Assembly (NCBI GenBank): GCA_016165875.1
Contig: JABBOT010000011.1
Coordinates: 6,761,700 to 6,825,699 of the forward strand
Source: Acanthopleura granulata
Lineage: Eukaryota > Mollusca > Polyplacophora > Chitonida > Chitonidae
Direction of reading: 5' to 3'
Length of the DNA stretch: 64,000 nucleotides
How positions within the stretch are numbered: the first letter of the stretch is position 1; the number at the start of each line of letters is the position of its first letter. The notes beneath the pieces are model-generated. The model was not told where the DNA came from. It saw only the letters and a list, made by a program, of their open reading frames with translations, and searched no databases. Below, in pieces: positions 34,401 to 46,054 of the stretch. A program made the translations under genes and the position numbers.

Positions 34401-37400
34401 ACAGTTCACCTTTAAATTGTTATGCATAATTTTACATTTAAAACACACAGGCTGCACACTTTTTCCCTGTATTAATTTATTTACATTCGAATACATTAAT
34501 TTGTAAATATGCAAAAGTCTGTTATATTTTGGAGGTAAATATGATGGAACTGCTTTTTCATTTAACTGAACAGTTACAATGTGATAAAACCCCCTTAAAA
34601 TCTTGTCCCTTATCTTTTTATTTTAATATGCTGAGAAAAGATTATGGGTTTAGCATACATACAAATCAAGATCACTCTGCTGACACATGTGCAGTTGCCC
34701 TGTCTGACAGAATCTAAGCCAAGTGTGCTGTAAAAATTAGTGTAGAGAAAAATTTCCATGGCTGTTTTTTCTCTATGCTAGAATACAGTTTTGTATATCT
34801 GTTGATTCATTTCAAAAAAATTATATAGAAGTGCTAATTCTACAATGTAGGAGTATTTTCCAGATATATTTATATGTACCGTAATCTGAAAGTAAAGGAA
34901 AAGTATTATAAACATTTGTAAAACAAGTGTGATAATTAAGAACAATGTTGACAGCTATATGTACCCCTAGAGCATTTCTCAGATTCTGTTGGTACATTGT
35001 ACTTCAAATTTGTTAGTGAAGACACATTGTTCAACATTGTAGGAAATACTAATAAAACTATATGTACAGGTGTAAGGTGTCTAAATAGTACATGTTACAT
35101 ATGTTGGGCAATGTTGCAGTGGTCTTAAATGTACCAACTTGTTGCATGTTTTCAAAACCAAATAAATATTACTGACATTTTATTTTTCCATTTTGTTTGT
35201 CAGTCTATTCACCAGAGTTTTTTTGTTTTTTTGTTATGCTTTTCGCAAATTAATTATTGCAGTAGCTTTCAGTGAAATTTGGTAAGTGTTGATATAATTT
35301 ATAACATACTAACATTAGAATTATTTCTCACATTTGACTAACATATATGGTTTGCACTTGTGTTGATAATTTCTTACAAACAAATAATTCTTTTTATATT
35401 TTCTCTTTTGCAGGTTAAGGAAGTGCGATCTGTCATAGACACAAAGGCCCCAGCCACCTACATGCATCTGCATTTAAAGTTGAAGAAGTTACAGGTAACC
35501 ATTGTTTAACATTGCATTTGATTTCTCAGAATTATATATATAATACTGTGCATAAGTGTGTGCTAAAAATCAGGATAACTGTTCTGTCATTGTTTCTCGT
35601 CACAAAAAGCAGTGATGCTGATGTGTCCATCAGGAAGTGATCGAGTCCTAAGGACCCGTAAGTGGTCATTTGAGTGGATCCCAGGGAAGTGAGTGAGTCT
35701 GTGGTAGTTTTTGGACAGCAAGGGCTCAATCTTCTGTCTATTTCTTTGATATCAACACAGATTTGCTGTTTCCCAACCTAGTCTTTTAATATCAGGATGG
35801 GAAACTGTTTGCATCCCCTGGATGGGTTGATTGTGAGTTTACGGCCTTCTTTAATTCACGTTCTAATGCATCCAGCAACACCCCTGGAAAAAAGTAGGAC
35901 ATTCAGTTTTAAATTATAACCTGGTTGATGATAATTAATGCTAAAACTGGTTTGAAAGACATGTGTTGGTGTTTGGTGCAAGGCAGTGTAACATTGATTT
36001 ACTTAATTCCGGTTTGTGTTGACATTATTCTTTCAAACAGCTTACACACAAAAGCCTTTCCACACTTCAAGTCCAGGTTGGATCAGTTGATATAAAGACA
36101 GGGAGTTTCAGTACATGAATATCAACTGAACATTATGCCTTTTCAGACAGGCCCTGAACATGTATAAGCCAATATGTTGATTCCAATGCTTTAAAGCACC
36201 CAGACATTTCCTGTCAGCCGGAAAGAATTTATAGCTCAGCTTTATCGGGGCTTTGAATTACTGCATGTACAACTGAACAAGGAACTGAATGGTCACAGGA
36301 GAGTGTTGACCCACCTTTATATGTGCAGTCCTTAGACCCATATCAGGACAGATTGTTTGTCCTCACCTCAGCATGCAAATACCTATATAGTGCTCTGGTC
36401 TGTAGCCTGGAGTACTGACACTTTGAATGATGCTGTCAAAACGTTTACTTTGCCTTTTGGAAAAGCAAGCATGAGTAGTAGCTCCTACATATCAACAAAT
36501 GTCTGGGTGTTTGTGCCAGTGGTGCCTATAAACCCCTTTGTGATACAAATGGTGCGTGTCAAGGCATCCATTCAGGTGTAATTGTCAATCTCTCCAGTTA
36601 AAGAAGAAAACATAAAAGTGATTCCAAAATCAGATGAAAGAGCATGAAAATTTATTTGCAGATGTAGCCTTTGATATTTATATATATTTCTTTCTTTCAG
36701 GAGAAAAGAGTATTTGAAAATATTTTTGTATGTTGGTTATTTGGGACCACTTCTTGGCATGTACAGTCATTGCATAATAATGTTCTAATTAAGGGTGTGA
36801 TGCTTGTCTAATTAATGTTATTGAATGTAAATCAGTTTTTATATTCAAACAGATGCATTTAATCTGAATTATGATTATTTTTAGAAATATGTTACAAATA
36901 TAAATATCCAGGTTGGACGCATTTGTTAGATGAGAAGACTATGGCAAATATGTTTATTTATTAAACATCTGTAACATCATCATTTATAACATTATCATGC
37001 AAAGACAATAGATACTAAGAGGTGGCCCCAAATAATCACCATGCAAAAATATTTTCAAATGCTCATTTCTGCTGAAAGAGAAAATCAAAATAAATATAAA
37101 AGACTATATCTGCAAATAAATTTTCACGTTCTTTCGTCTGATTTTGGCATCGTGTTTATGTTTTCTTCTCCCTTAAGACAGAGTCTGCTACAGTTGATTT
37201 GAATATCCCAACGATTCATGTAGTATCTATATAACCAGGCAGATAAGATCCATATTATTAAGCCAGATAAGATCCATGTTATTAAGCCAGATAAGATCCA
37301 TGTTATTAAGCCAGATAAGATCCATATTATTAAGCCAGATAAGATCCATGTTATTAAGCCAGATAAGATCCATATTATTAAGCCAGATAAGATCCATGTT

Positions 37401-40400
37401 ATTAAGCCAGATAAGCCAGATAAGATCCATGTTATTAAGCCAGATAAACAAAAATATAAGCTGAATGGTGAGAGGATGAGGGACTGACCATCTTACCATT
37501 CAACCACAAAGTAACTGAAGATGTGGAATCGATCCTATTTTTGGGAAAGAACATTTCAAGATTCTCTTGCTGCCACTGCGTTATAATGGTGGCAAGAATG
37601 AGGTCTTGTGTGGCCTTATACAATGTTCACTGAAGACTCCTTACCTTTCACCAATGTGACATATGTGCATCAAGCTTTCCAGTAACTTGCCAAAGGGCAA
37701 TGGTTTACTCCATGGGCCTGTTTCACAGAGCTATTTCAGACTTAAGCCTAAAATTGTAATCCAAATTAAACTGTGAAACACTTGCATCACATTAGTCAAA
37801 TTTTGAACACTGATTCTGTATTTCCATATTGTGCTCTTTGCTTTGAACCTCCAGCATCAAATATTTAGTTTTCTCAAAAAGATTAAAGTTTTGGGCTTGA
37901 GCCAAAAATTGCTTTGTGGAACAGGCCCCAGTGGTTTCTTCCAGTCATGAGACTTGCCACCCGTGAATAACTGACCCACTGAAAAAATAAAATCAGCCCT
38001 GATGTATTAGCTATAGGAGCTACAATGTGTTATGTGAAAGTGACAAATGTATAATATTTATGGATATATCTTGTTTTCCAGCTTATAACCTTTGTACCAA
38101 ACATATCATGGCTGTATAATTTTTGTACACCAGTATAATTTTCTCATCACTAAAACTTTGTGGATTTAACTTTTTTTTAGCGATCACGTTAAAGCTATTG
38201 CACCCAACACAGCTAGTTTATTATCATTTTAGTGCAGCAGTATAAGCTTCTCAAAAACCAGAGCATAGAGGACATCACCCTTTCTCTCGGCAGACACTGT
38301 GTATAACCTCGGGACGTAAGGCTGGAATTGAGCCAGCTTGAGCTGGACTGGACCTTATGACTTCAGAGGTCACTGGTGTAGCCTTACCCTCAACAACACA
38401 TCCGCACATACTGTATGTCAAGTGACAAATAGCTTAAATTTTTCGTTTTTTGTTTCAAGTGATACATTTTGCTTGATTATGATTGATTCATCCACACCAT
38501 ATATAGGACCACTTAAGAGTGTTTTTTTATGTCAAATTCAGTTAATTTCCTTTCAGGAAATAATAAATGTTGTTATCTTAGCCTGTTCACCATTTTAAGG
38601 CCTGTACTAGTACCATGCAAGCTTTAGGTGAAATTAAGTAATTCTCTTGCTGTGATGTCTGTAAAGTAAATACATTATGCTGAGGTTCTTTTAATTTCTT
38701 TGATTTCATTTTATCCATTTTTTTAAAATTAGTTCATTTTTCTTTCTTAAGTAGATGTAATCACTGTATGGTTTGTGACATGTTTCTTCACAGTTACAAG
38801 AAGAGCGTCTGGCCACAATCGAAAGAGATAACCGGATCTTGTTGGAAAAGATGAACTGTATCATGAGAACACGAGGTCGAATTGATAATCGTAATTTCTA
38901 TGAGTATAAAAGGTGAGACATGATTCAAATACAGAAGGGGGTTACTTGTGGTGTTTTGGTTATTGTACATGCATCTTAATGGCCTGAAAACTATATTAGA
39001 CGTCAGTGAATATCAGTGCTCTGGGATTTACAGAGAATTCTCAGGATTACATGTATAGAGTACCCCATTCTTCTCAGTGGAACAGGGTGGAAATTAGTGA
39101 TTTCATCTCTCTCACTGGAAAAGTCTTCCATCAAAATGATGCAAGTATCAGAGGGTTAAATGTGGCAGTATAACAGGCCATTAAGGGTCACTCAGGTAAT
39201 TTACCCCAGGAACTCGCAGTGTACCCATGATGTACTGTGATTGTGTAAGCGAGAAAATCTTGCGACAAAAGATCACTGAATCCATGCATTAGTGTGGGGT
39301 CATAATTATCCTAATAATAAAGAGGATGATTATGATAATAGCAATAACTTCATTTATTGACATTTATTCAGTCAAATAAATACAGGTTGCCATTCAGTGG
39401 AGCTCAATAACAGTAAAACATGTGGATAATAATTGGTACAATGTTTATGAGTGAAAGAAACTGAGGAGAGCACTGCCCTAGCTTTGCCATGATAGTTATC
39501 ACACAAACCACTGGACTTAAAGAGACAAGCTGATTAGTATGGGGGTGATGCCACAATCTCGTTGGTTGAGCGCTGATCAGAAAGAGATTGAATTGCGTCA
39601 GTCTGTCATTAGTCAGTTAGTTTTAGCAAGGTGTGAAAAAGCTTGATACTGGGGTATTTCTAGCCATTTGGTGACCACAGCAAGAAATGTCGGAAAATTG
39701 AGTTTTGGACAGATCTTTTTATTGAGTTTTCATGAAATAAGTTGAGTTTCTTGACACATTGATGAGGAAACAGTAGAGTTTTCTGATCTGTTCATAATTT
39801 TCGTAGAAAACCCTTTGATGATAAGAAGCACCGATACCCTAATTCCTCAACTTTCTGGGTGTGATTTTGACATGCGCCTTTTTAATTTGAATTTGGAGAG
39901 AAAAGTACATTAGTCAGGGTTTGCTAGAGTTCTGGGCTTCAAAAATAGTAGAATTTTATCACTGTGTAGTATAATGCCTACAGAATATGCTTAAATGAAC
40001 ACCTTGCAAAGATGTGAAAGGTTGAAGAATCAAACTGAGTATATGGCATATACATAGAAAAGACTGAGGTTGAAAACAGTGTTGATATGATGTAAATCTT
40101 CAACCTTTTCAACGGCTGAAGCACTTGTTTCAGTGGAATTTATGTATACAGTGATTTTGAAAATGACGCTTTAAATTATTTGTTCATGTGATGAAAGGCA
40201 GTTCCATAAAACTTTACAAATTATTTTCTCTGCGCTTGATATACACATGCAGTTCTGTCAGAATGTCTTACAATATCGGATGCTGAGGAGGTTGAAAGAG
40301 TTGAAGAATTAGGGTACGTAGTATATACATAGAAAAGAATCATGGTAAAAACAGTGTTAATAGCCCTAATTTCCAGGCAGCAAACGTGTATAAAATCTAC

Positions 40401-41131
40401 TTGTAAAACTACATCGACCCCATTTTTGTTATTGGATTATGGACATAATTTTAAGTTTTTTTTCATGTATGTTTGTACCCTTTCAGTTTGAACAGAGAAA
40501 AACGCCAGCGAGAGCTGTTGCGTGTTACAAAAGAGAACCAGGAAATCTTGCGACGCATTCTGATGAGGCGACCAGAGTACAGCTCTGAGAAATGGCAGCA
40601 CGACTGGTATGAGAACCAGAAATTCCTGGACAACATTTCTCACTATCCAAAAGACTGGTGGTTAAAGGTTAGTATATTTTGTGTGTGTCTTCTTGAAGAA
40701 TAAAGCACTGACTTCTTCATGAATAAAATTAGGTTTAAAATCCATATTTTTGAAGAATTTCCCATACACCTGCCCTATTTTTCTGATAGGCAAGATTATG
40801 CCCTATGAAGAATTTTTTAAGGAATGCCTAGTGCATATGGGATGCTAGAAGTGCCTTGTGAATTCCCCCCAAAATGCTGTCAGGGTCCTTGTCAAATAGA
40901 TGCTGAATGTGAAGCTTAAAACATTGAAGAAAAAAAGCATAAACCTACGGAAAAAATCTTATCGTCTATCTTTTTTGTCTTTGACAGGTTGGAAAGAAAC
41001 AGAAATCAGCAGCTGGAAAGAAGGAGCAGGAAGACAAAGCCAAAAGTGACACAGAGGAGAAAGAAAGGAAAGAGGAAACCGATGACAACAAGAAAGAGTC
41101 TGAAGAGGCAAAGAACGAAACAGATGCGTAG
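31443..41131 (+). CDS. CFAP97D2: CFAP97 domain-containing protein (Hemingway family; CFAP97D2-like)
   Basis: Five coding exons: 31443-31535, 35414-35494, 38794-38912, 40487-40667, 40988-41131; 618 nt, 205 residues. The N-terminus (SYQSILPCHNKLLQMRWDQT) is the short conserved lead of CFAP97D1/D2 proteins. Exons 2-4 form the Hmw/CFAP97 domain: VIDTKAPATYMHLHLKLKKL, then a helical stretch (QEERLATIERDNRILLEKM), then SLNREKRQRELLRVTKENQE and WQHDWYENQKFLDNI. The last exon is a highly charged K/E/D tail (KKQKSAAGKKEQEDKAKSD) of low complexity that is probably lineage-specific. Family members are needed for sperm axoneme maintenance and motile cilia. Introns are large (3.9, 3.3, 1.6 and 0.3 kb) and host two TTAA transposons. 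The D2 rather than D1 name rests on the N-terminal likeness and on CDC16 being a neighbour. Family call strong, paralogue call moderate. Confidence 0.88.
33795..34411 (+). mobile_element. TTAA-flanked DNA transposon remnant with THAP domain (Kolobok-like)
   Basis: A 617-bp unit bounded by TTAA at 33791-33794 and 34412-34415. Its ends AGGTGAACTACCCCAG and CCGGGACAGTTCACCT are imperfect inverted repeats. Inside, from 33956, is a THAP zinc finger reading frame: C-A-N-H-S-P-N-C, SFHAFPSEP, KWI, then LCSSHFEEMCF. It is stopped at 34150; after a frame change ITSRIFDTLPLFKGSRAMSD continues the usual THAP-protein context. TTAA targets plus THAP are features of Kolobok transposons. It lies in intron 1 of the CFAP97D2-like gene and is broken. 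Confidence 0.65.
33956..34150 (+). pseudogene. THAP-domain fragment of a transposase-like protein
   Basis: The open stretch shows the C2CH pattern of a THAP finger: the C-x6-C pair in VGCANHSPNCDG, a P in FHAFPSEP, a W in GKWIIAM, and C-S-S-H-F near the end. The frame stops after CFDQT and similarity resumes in another frame, so it cannot make a full protein. It sits wholly inside the TTAA-flanked element. Confidence 0.6.
36602..37172. mobile_element. foldback MITE, 571 bp, TTAA target site (copy 2)
   Basis: TTAA at 36598-36601 and 37173-37176. Both arms carry the family end (A-G-[AG]-AGAAGAAAACAT) and the shared motif CAAAATCAGATGAAAGAGCA. The inner arms (GTATTTGAAAATATTTTTGT near 36710) recur inverted near 37045. 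Almost the same length as the copy at 9098. Lies in intron 2 of the CFAP97D2-like gene. Confidence 0.7.
37238..37446. repeat. 24-bp minisatellite, about 8 units
   Basis: Units of AAGCCAGATAAGATCCATRT plus TATT. Unit 7 carries an extra AGCCAGATA. Because 24 is divisible by three, frames stay open on both strands, which explains repetitive translations here; there is no sign of a gene. Confidence 0.9.
37712..37930. mobile_element. short MITE with GGGCCTGTTTCACA-type inverted ends
   Basis: The left end TGGGCCTGTTTCACAGAGC and the right end GCTTTGTGGAACAGGCCCCA are inverted repeats of about 20 bases enclosing roughly 180 bases of noncoding sequence. I see no clear target duplication. Lies in intron 2 of the CFAP97D2-like gene. 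Confidence 0.55.
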
Positions 41132-41237
41132 AAAAACTGAAACCTAAAATGTGATCAATGAAATAAGATCACTAGTATTATTAGAAGCTATCGAAATACA
41201 TACAGGCTGATACCCTGTCTTGATATGTGATTGATGA

Positions 41238-41243
41238 AATAAA
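41238..41243 (+). other. poly(A) signal AATAAA
   Basis: AATAAA lies 107 bases beyond the stop codon of the CFAP97D2-like gene. Other AATAAA sequences occur much farther on (for example near 44256), so a longer 3' UTR cannot be ruled out. Confidence 0.4.
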
Positions 41244-43270
41244 CACATACACACTAATATTGTTACAAAGTATTACATTTCTTTAGGCCTAACTACATGA
41301 TGTTGGGAATGAGGGATAATGTTGGATTTAGTGCATGGAGATCCATGTGTACAATCACCATTATGGCATTTGTGTCTGTGGCTCCTGCTTGTCGAAAGAA
41401 AAAAACAACTTCAATATGTACAAATAGATTTATCACCTTAAGTTCCGAGCAGACATTGCGATCTGTGGCACCGATGCCAGGGTGAAGGGGTGAGGTGGGG
41501 ATTTGTAATTCAGGAAAATTGCAACCTTTGTGTGCTGTGACTTGTCACTGATTTTCAGTGCAAAGCTGATGTTATACAATTTGTTCGTGCATGAGACTAA
41601 AACTGAAGTTAGTGTAAAACAACTTTATGCAAAAATATAGGTATGCATGTAATGATGTGGCCATGATTATTGGCCAGTACATATTTTATCTTTTAAATTA
41701 CTTTGAACTGTTAAACTATAGTTCAGCTTGTTTTCCAAATTTATGCTTGAATTTCACCCAGGGCTGAAGAAACAAATTGATATAGCCACTGGTTTCAGAT
41801 TTGTATTACTTAATTGAAGATTGACAAAATTATTTGTTACAGGGTTTTTATGTTGTGGCTGTGAAACCAAGAGCTTGTCAAACTGGAAATTACCAGTCCC
41901 AGTTTACAGATTAGAGTAGAACAACACAAAAACAGCACAGATTTCAACACAGTTCAGTATTTAGTCATATAAAGTTATTGTTTATAATGCAAGATTTTTT
42001 ATATGTTGTTAGTGTCGACCAAAAATGTGAAATGTCCTCACAGTGCCTTGATATTTCTCACCATGATATAATGTAAGTATTTCTTATACATGACTCTAAG
42101 GTATAGTTTTACCACGAAATTTTGTCATTCATTGGCATTCAGATTTGCTTTTAGAGTCTTGAATCAAGGAGAAGAAAAATACTAATGAATCCAACGGAGA
42201 TTCTGTAGGTGTCACAGCATATGATGAAGTGGCATCTATTACTTTTTCAACATGACAGTCATTTTGTAAAAACTGGCTGCTTTCAGGTTAACTTTATAAA
42301 TCCATGTGATAGATACTAAGATAGCATTAATATGGCTTTAAAAGTTACAGTTATTTTCTGTTTACATGTGTTTCTGTTTAGAAGCTATTTATGACCTGTT
42401 TTGGTTTTAATTATAACACATTTTGTCGTGACACACCAATGAATTATACTAAAAATGGATTTTTTGGTCACAAGAAGATATAAATTAATTTACAGCGGTT
42501 TTTCCTTTCTATTAACCAAACAGTATTAATGAAGAGCGAAACGTGACCTAATTTAATGATGAAGTGTTTTATTTTAAGTTTTCCATGCGAAAAGTTTCAT
42601 GTTGTTGTTTCGTCCATTTTGTCTCTTGTACAAAAATCTGTCACACACAAAAACAACAAGGCACTGCTGTAAGCAGTTAGATTTTATATCATGTGTTACA
42701 TGAGAGAGATGTGTTGGATGTGCATGAGAGATCAGAACGCGTTGATCTGCTTATTATAGAAAAAATATCAACACAGAAATGTTCTATGTGATGATTTTTA
42801 CAAGAGGAAATGTTCGATCATATGTTGACATATATCTGTGCCTTTTTTTCTGCTTTGTATATCTATCAATTTTATTGAACACGTTAGATAATTGTATTTT
42901 CCATCACGTGTGTCATTACAGTTTTAACCTAGGGTGTTATATGGGAGTATTAATTTTAATCTTAGTGTGATACAGCACTGCCCATGGTTGTCCCTCCTTA
43001 GTGTGATTTAAGGAAGAGTTATCTCCCTGAAGTCAATTCAGTGCAGAATTTTTTCAAACGATTTAAATCCGCTATGTTGTTCCAAATTCTGCTGACAGTA
43101 TTTCTGGATTTAAACAATGGCATTGGTGTCATGAATTTTCGTCATTTTATTGTTTGTTGATCATAATAGGCTATGCGTGTTTTTGTGGATAATGATGCCA
43201 GCAATTGCCTCTATTTCGAAGTGTGTATGTGTGGTGTCAGATAAGTGACTTTATATGTCAAACTTCACTT
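41244..43270. other. no gene seen; possible long 3' UTR
   Basis: Uniform AT-rich sequence directly after the CFAP97D2-like gene without transposons, which would fit an extended 3' UTR if the first poly(A) signal is weak. No coding frame. Confidence 0.35.
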
Positions 43271-43275
43271 TGAGC

Positions 43276-43532
43276 TGGGACCTCCTTGGCTCACTTGGTT
43301 AGCTTGCTAGCACAATATAATGACCCAGGAGCCTTCCACCAATGCATTGAGTTCAAGCCCAATTCTTGCTGGCTTTGTCGGCCGCACATGGGAAGGTCCC
43401 CAAGAACCTGCAGATTGTCTTGGGCTTCCCTGCAGGCTCTGCCCGGTTTCCTCCCACTATAATGCTGGCCACCCTCATATAAGTGAAATATTCTTTAGTA
43501 CAGCATACAACACCAATCAAATAAATAAATCA
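43276..43532 (+). mobile_element. full-length SINE
   Basis: Head GGACCTCCTTGGCTCACTTG to tail CAAATAAATAAAT, in the gene-poor stretch downstream of the CFAP97D2-like gene. Confidence 0.8.
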
Positions 43533-44479
43533 GTGTGAGCAGAGAAGCACATCATTATTGGCTTTTTCACAACTGTCAACAAACAGATCAGGTTTTCAGA
43601 CAAATATTATGCCAAATTACCTTTTTTGTGTTTAAGCATTTTGAAGCATATATATATGCAAAAACTTAAAATTTGTGCTTTATGTTGAATGTATGTGGTT
43701 GCATCGCCGTGATATGTAGGGTTTAAAAGACTGTGTCTTAATTGTAATAACAGACCAATATATTTGTCTTGCCCATATATCTATTTCAGTTTTTTTTTCC
43801 AATAATACGAGAAAAGAAAATAATTAATTCACAGGAAATGCGAGAAAATTAAATGACTAAGAAATACATCACTGTAGTGTATTGATCTTCACTTACCGTG
43901 AGAATATTTCCAGTATTAATAATGACAATTTCTTCATGAAGTGTTGGTATTCAAGCCATCAGTGTCTTTATCATGCTCAATTATGTCTTTTAAAAAAGCT
44001 ATTATGATTATAGATAATAATACAAGTATTTATGATCCTTTCATCAATAAACTTTTGTACAAAATTGAATTTTGTCTTATTTTTCTGCACCCACATACAA
44101 ATTGTGGCTTTAATGTATTATGTGTACCCAATGGGTGACTTAGTTGGTTCTGTTTTAGCTTTCTCTATTGCTCTTTCTGGAAAACTGTAAGACTCTGTCT
44201 CAGTAGTTTCTGTTTTAATTAAATACTTATTTGTTTACCTTTCTCCCATGTACTAAATAAAACAGACTGGCTCGTCCTGGGACTTTATCTGACCAGGCTA
44301 CTACACACCTTGTCTCTGTATGGACTGTATGACTGTTCATCAATTTATACGGCATCAAGGCCAATAGAATCTGATGTGAAGATGCCAATTTTTTAATAAA
44401 TGACTTTGCTAAGTGGTGACACTGCTTGATTTATATAGCACCTCTTATTGACATCTATATTGAAGTAACTGGCCAAGTC

Positions 44480-45000
44480 TTAAAGTGAAAGAGAGTACAT
44501 GTTCTAAGTTAAGTTTGCCTTAAAGGTTGGACAAGGTTATGTTTATTTCGGTTTTTTTTTTCTAACAACAACTACAACAATGGAAGATGATATTTTACCC
44601 AGCTTCATCAGCTACCTTGAAACGTAGCCATTCTGTCTGGGCTGTGATGTAATTGTTCCAAGTGGGGAACACTCTTGTAACCTGTACTTGTGATAATTAA
44701 AACATGTATCATTAAAACAGTATGTTGTCGCTAAGTTATTACATGTTACATTGACAGACAACTGAGAACATTTATGTCACAGCTAGTAAACAGCCAATAT
44801 ATCCTAGCTCTCTGATTGGTCAATCTCTCATAAGGCGGAAAATATGGGTGCCTTCAGATCCCGTCGGCAGCACCATACAACACACTTCAAAGATAATTTA
44901 GCAATGAATACATACAATTTCACACAGGCATTTACATTCATGGGAGAATTTAATAATCTTTCTAATGAATAATACCTCAGTCAAGAGCTGTCTTTTACTT
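44480..45000 (+). repeat. dispersed repeat, about 550 bp, copy 2
   Basis: Second copy of the 19190-19800 repeat, slightly shorter, with the same CTCTCTGATTGGTCA block and a GGTGCCTTCAGATCC block 36 bases on. No terminal repeats or coding frame were found. Confidence 0.65.
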
Positions 45001-45178
45001 TAAAGAATTACTTTGGTGTCAAAACCTTTGTGTCTTAATAGCAAGGTGAAGGGACAAAGATGGAGTCTGAACTGCTTCCCTGTATTGTGAAAATACTGCT
45101 GTGTGTTAAAATCGATAGTGTACGTTTCTTTGGAGAAACTTTTCTCTCCTTTCTACTTTACCTGGTGTGACATCACCA

Positions 45179-45346
45179 ATGGCTGATGCGACAAATGATG
45201 CTGTCCTTTCAAACGCTCTTAACGTCATCCCAGCATTAATTCTTTACTCGATGCCACATCTGCCTGATTCGGCATCATATGAGGAGTTTTATCACGTCAC
45301 AGTGGGGATATTTTACGGCACAGCAGCTAAGGTTTTGTTGTTTTAA
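45179..45346 (+). CDS. short open frame of unclear status
   Basis: A 55-residue frame from ATG to TAA with balanced composition (starts MADATNDAVLSNALNV), in a stretch less AT-rich than its surroundings, just after the dispersed repeat at 44480. No family recognised and no flanking exon identified. May be chance or a repeat remnant. Confidence 0.15.
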   Translation: MADATNDAVLSNALNVIPALILYSMPHLPDSASYEEFYHVTVGIFYGTAAKVLLF

Positions 45347-45795
45347 GGAACCTTCAGTTGTATGAGTTAAATAATGTTATTCATCGGAAATCCTTTTGAA
45401 CTATGGTTTTTGGTTTGTGTTAAGGGATTTCCTTAATATCATTTTAATATTTACCCACTTTCTATTGAGATCGGAGTGGTACTTTACAAACTTTATTTTT
45501 CAAACTTTATTTCACACTTGCTAAACGGACACTTATTGGGATGGGGAAAGGGGGCTTTGCAGTCTCAGATGGCTTAGACACTCGCTTGCAGTGACTGTCA
45601 GGCCAGCTTGACCAATGAGATAACGAGTGTGAATCCATCTCACACTCTTTCTGATGCGGCTTTCAACAAATCGACCACCTTTAATTTATGCATGCATCAT
45701 GTAAACATCAGATTCCAGCTGATTCCTAATATGGTCTTCATTACATTTGCAGATAAAGATTGAGGTGCTTTTTGGACTATATTCAACAGGCTGAA

Positions 45796-46050
45796 TTTAT
45801 TTATTTATTTATTTATTTATTTGACAGGTGTTTTATGCCGTACTCAAGAATATTTCACTTATACGACAGCGGCCAGCATTATGGTGGGAGGAAACCCATG
45901 ACCATCCGAAGGTTACTAGCAGACCTTCCCATGTACGGCTGGAGAGGAAGCCAGCATGAGCTGGTCTTGAACTCACAGCGACTGCATTGGTGGAAGGCTT
46001 CAGGTCTTTGTGCTGCAATAACGCTCTAACCGACTGAGCCACGAAGGCCT
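45796..46050 (-). mobile_element. full-length SINE
   Basis: Minus-strand copy with a long (TTTA)n tract at its left, a core missing about 20 bases, and the head ending GAGCCACGAAGGCCTC. Confidence 0.8.
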
Positions 46051-46054
46051 CAGT

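Noticed and set aside
33780..34415. working THAP-domain host gene
   Set aside because: The frame is stopped and shifted, and the segment is bounded by inverted ends and TTAA duplications.
37227..37499. repetitive NNMDLIWL frame as a repeat protein
   Set aside because: Simple product of a 24-bp minisatellite whose length is a multiple of three; both strands are open.
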